Origin: CAZWVR01 sp964637235
GTDB taxonomy: Bacteria > Bacteroidota > Bacteroidia > Bacteroidales > S143-33
Direction of reading: 5' to 3'
NCBI GenBank assembly: GCA_964637235.1
Contig: CAZWVR010000088.1
Location: forward strand, 1-9,539
DNA: 9,539 nt
Shown here in pieces: positions 7,518 through 9,539 of the stretch (its first letter is position 1; each line of letters begins with the position of its first letter). The notes below the pieces were generated by a model. That model did no database searches. It was not told where the DNA came from and was given only the letters and a program-made list of their open reading frames with translations. Position numbers and translations under genes: made by a program.

Positions 7518-7976
7518 ATGAAAACAATTGCCCTCGTAGCCCATGATAATAGAAAAAAAGATTTAATAGAATGGGTTGAATGGAATTGGAAAAATCTCAT
7601 AAATCACAAAATTGTATGTACAGGTACAACAGGACGTTTAGTAGAAAAAACTCTAAAAGAAAAAGTAGGTGAAAATATAAAAGTCAACATCACAAAGCTT
7701 AAATCGGGACCACTCGGAGGAGATCAACAATTAGGAGCCCTCATAGCAGAAGGCAAAATAGATATCTTTATTTTTCTATGGGATCCTATGCAGCCACAGC
7801 CTCACGACGTTGACGTAAAAGCGCTGCTAAGAATTGCCACACTCTATAACATCCCAACCGCATGCAATCGATCTACTGCTGATTATATAATATCATCCGC
7901 ATTATTTGAAGACGATAATTACAAACCTATTGTAAAAGATTACTCAGAATATCTAAATAGAAATATCAACTTATAG
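7518..7976 (+). CDS. mgsA: Methylglyoxal synthase
   Basis: This cytoplasmic enzyme converts dihydroxyacetone phosphate to methylglyoxal and phosphate, the first step of the methylglyoxal bypass that relieves phosphate-limited or overloaded glycolysis. Its 152 residues are the usual family length (E. coli 152). All active-site landmarks are present: ALVAHD with H9 (E. coli H19), the phosphate-binding GTTG at 36-39, SGPLGGDQQLG with the catalytic D69 (E. coli D71), and WDPMQPQPHDVDVKALLR with D89, H96 and D99 (E. coli D91, H98, D101), followed by ACNRSTADY. ATG at 7518 puts the N-terminus directly on the first strand; no Shine-Dalgarno sequence is visible. It begins eight bases after the TPR phosphatase stop on the same strand, with no obvious promoter between, so read-through transcription is likely. 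No clear terminator follows. Confidence 0.97.
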   Translation: MKTIALVAHDNRKKDLIEWVEWNWKNLINHKIVCTGTTGRLVEKTLKEKVGENIKVNITKLKSGPLGGDQQLGALIAEGKIDIFIFLWDPMQPQPHDVDVKALLRIATLYNIPTACNRSTADYIISSALFEDDNYKPIVKDYSEYLNRNINL

Positions 7977-8128
7977 ATTTTCTAAATAATTTGAAATAAA
8001 AAATCCGTCTTTTGCGTATGCATTGTTGGAAAAAAAGGATATCTAAATAATCAAGAATATCATATATTTTTACAATATTTAGAAATTGTATTGCAGTAAA
8101 AGAAATAAAAAAAATATAAAAAAATAAA

Positions 8129-8156
8129 AAGGGGACGCCTTTCCAGACGCCCCCTT
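8129..8156 (-). terminator. Rho-independent terminator of the pyruvate oxidoreductase gene
   Basis: Read on the - strand, AAGGGGGCGTCT (8156-8145), the loop GGAA (8144-8141) and AGGCGTCCCCTT (8140-8129) form a 12-bp stem with two mismatches and a tetraloop. A long T-rich tract follows (TTTTT, then TTTTTTT and TTTTTTTT blocks down to about 8102). It sits 20 bases after the stop at 8176. On the + strand it is followed by ACAATTATT, so it should not stop mgsA transcripts well. Confidence 0.88.
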
Positions 8157-8175
8157 ACAATTATTAGCGTATAAT

Positions 8176-9539
8176 TTAATATTTAAGTTCTGCTAAACGC
8201 TTATAATAATTCCAACGCCAACGAGCGTCTTCTTCTGCTTTTTTGAATAATTCTTCTGCATGTTCAGGGAATGTACGCATTAGAGCACTAAAACGAGTTT
8301 GTTTAAGCATCCACTGGCGTAATTTAGAGAAATCAGGTTCTTTGCTATCCAGTTTCAAAGGATTTAATCCTTGTGCTTCACGTCTTGGGTCATAACGATA
8401 AAGTATCCAAGCACCAGCTTCTACTCCCTCCTTCATAAATGATTGCGCATATCTCATATCAACTAAACCGTGAGCTATACAAGTAGAGAAAGCGACTATT
8501 ATTGACGGACCATTATAACTTTCAGCCTCTTTTACAGCATTGAAATATTGTCCCATATTTGCGCCCATAGCTACGGAAGCCACATATACATATCCATAAG
8601 TCATAGCCAATGCACCAAGATCTTTCTTTCTAATAGGTTTACCAGAGAAAGAGAATTTTGCAGCAGCTCCGGTTGGCGTAGCTTTTGATGTTTGCCCACC
8701 AGTATTAGAATAAACCTCTGTATCAAGGACTAATATATTAACATTTGCACCTGATGCTAATACATGGTCTAATCCTCCATATCCTATATCATAAGCCCAA
8801 CCGTCACCACCAATGATCCATACAGATTTTTTAACTAAGTAATCCTTCAATGAAAGTATTTCTTTTGCTATCTGGCTTCCGTCTTTTTCAAGAGCCTCTA
8901 TTATTTTATCATAAGCTTGTCGGCTGGCATTATAATCATCTTTTGATTGAAGCCAGAGATTAGCAGCTTCCTTTAAAGTATCGGAATAATCTCCTGAGAG
9001 GATTTGCTGCATTCTTTGTTCAAGTCTTAAATGCATTTTTTGATATGCCAAAGCTATACCATATCCATATTCTGCATTGTCCTCAAATAGAGAATTAGCC
9101 CAAGCCGGACCCTTACCAAATTCATTAGCACGATATGGTGTAGAAGGCGCAGAAGCTCCATATATAGATGAACAACCAGTAGCATTAGCAATGGTCATAT
9201 GATCACCATACAATTGTGTGACAAGTTTAATATAAGGAGTTTCGCCACAACCTGGACATGCACCATGAAATTCAAACAAAGGTCTAGCAAACTGGCTATT
9301 TTTAAGAGTTTTATGAGTATCTACTGTATCAGTCTTATATCCAACTTCTTTATCTAACCAGTCAAACAAGCTTTGTTTATCTTGTTCTTCTTCAAATGGG
9401 GTCATTTCCAGAGCTTTATTACCTTTTCTACCGGGACATACATCTACACAGACGCCACAGCCTGTACAATCATCAACACTAACAGCTATTGTATAATAAT
9501 ATCCCTTAATACCGACAGCTTTAAGAACACTACCGCCTT
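8176..9539 (-). CDS. nifJ: Pyruvate:ferredoxin (flavodoxin) oxidoreductase, C-terminal part
   Basis: This enzyme oxidises pyruvate with CoA to acetyl-CoA and CO2, reducing ferredoxin or flavodoxin; it is central to anaerobic energy metabolism. The frame is open through the right edge (453 codons visible, stop TAA at 8176-8178), so ATG at 9405 is internal. Upstream of it the frame encodes a [4Fe-4S] motif, CTGCGVCVDVCP (9433-9468), the second ferredoxin-like cluster of domain V in single-chain enzymes. Next come the thiamine-diphosphate domain Cys pair CPGC (9247-9258), ATGCSS (Cys at 9172-9174) and STCIAHG (Cys at 8479-8481), which together ligate the proximal cluster. The thiamine-diphosphate/Mg motif runs from GDGWAYDIG to NTGGQ (8690-8815). 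The family is about 1180 residues long, so roughly 60 percent lies outside. The gene is clearly richer in G+C than the phosphatase genes and ends at its own terminator. Confidence 0.96.
   Translation of the reverse strand, partial: GGSVLKAVGIKGYYYTIAVSVDDCTGCGVCVDVCPGRKGNKALEMTPFEEEQDKQSLFDWLDKEVGYKTDTVDTHKTLKNSQFARPLFEFHGACPGCGETPYIKLVTQLYGDHMTIANATGCSSIYGASAPSTPYRANEFGKGPAWANSLFEDNAEYGYGIALAYQKMHLRLEQRMQQILSGDYSDTLKEAANLWLQSKDDYNASRQAYDKIIEALEKDGSQIAKEILSLKDYLVKKSVWIIGGDGWAYDIGYGGLDHVLASGANVNILVLDTEVYSNTGGQTSKATPTGAAAKFSFSGKPIRKKDLGALAMTYGYVYVASVAMGANMGQYFNAVKEAESYNGPSIIVAFSTCIAHGLVDMRYAQSFMKEGVEAGAWILYRYDPRREAQGLNPLKLDSKEPDFSKLRQWMLKQTRFSALMRTFPEHAEELFKKAEEDARWRWNYYKRLAELKY

Noticed and set aside
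7981..8051. Direct repeat TCTAAATAAT at 7981-7990 and 8042-8051 as an insertion scar or attachment site
   Set aside because: Ten A/T-rich bases repeated once within about 60 bases is expected by chance here, and no mobile gene is near.
8071..8090. Hairpin TACAAT/ATTGTA as terminator of mgsA
   Set aside because: The stem is short, has a bulge, contains little G+C and is not followed by a T-run on the + strand.
1..9539. CRISPR array, tRNA, rRNA or insertion sequence
   Set aside because: No regular spaced repeats, no tRNA-like fold, no rRNA-like conserved stretch and no transposase motif were seen on either strand.

Overview
The window looks like chromosomal DNA from an AT-rich member of the Bacteroidota, probably an anaerobic lineage. 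The signs are secreted sensor proteins with beta-propeller and Y_Y_Y domains joined to SpoIIE-type phosphatases, start sites without Shine-Dalgarno sequences, a promoter of the TAnnTTTG type, and a NifJ-type pyruvate:ferredoxin oxidoreductase. I cannot name the genus.

Layout, left to right. The end of an unrecognised + strand gene (to 215) closes with a strong hairpin terminator (240-285). A 236-base gap follows, with inverted repeats and a doubtful open frame. Next is a two-gene unit on the - strand, transcribed leftward from about 5240. It holds a secreted serpin-fold protein (5223-4054) and, after only two bases, a 1178-residue transmembrane beta-propeller/Y_Y_Y/SpoIIE phosphatase (4051-515). 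Divergent from it on the + strand is a second transmembrane phosphatase with TPR repeats as its sensor (5356-7509). Eight bases further on is methylglyoxal synthase mgsA (7518-7976). A convergent 199-base gap holds the terminator of the last gene, the 3' part of a pyruvate:ferredoxin oxidoreductase on the - strand (8176 to beyond the right edge).

How the parts may work together. Both phosphatases share one architecture: signal peptide, periplasmic sensor, one membrane helix, coiled coil, cytoplasmic PP2C-like SpoIIE domain. They differ only in the sensor, and their promoters lie back to back in 132 bases. By analogy with RsbU and SpoIIE they should dephosphorylate a cytoplasmic regulator, but no STAS anti-anti-sigma factor or anti-sigma kinase is in the window. 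The serpin lacks about 12 residues of the reactive-centre loop and has a charged hinge, so it is probably not a working protease inhibitor. Its tight coupling to the propeller phosphatase suggests a periplasmic partner or ligand for that sensor (inference). The two metabolic genes at the right (methylglyoxal bypass, pyruvate oxidation) are ordinary housekeeping genes, richer in G+C than the phosphatase/serpin block.
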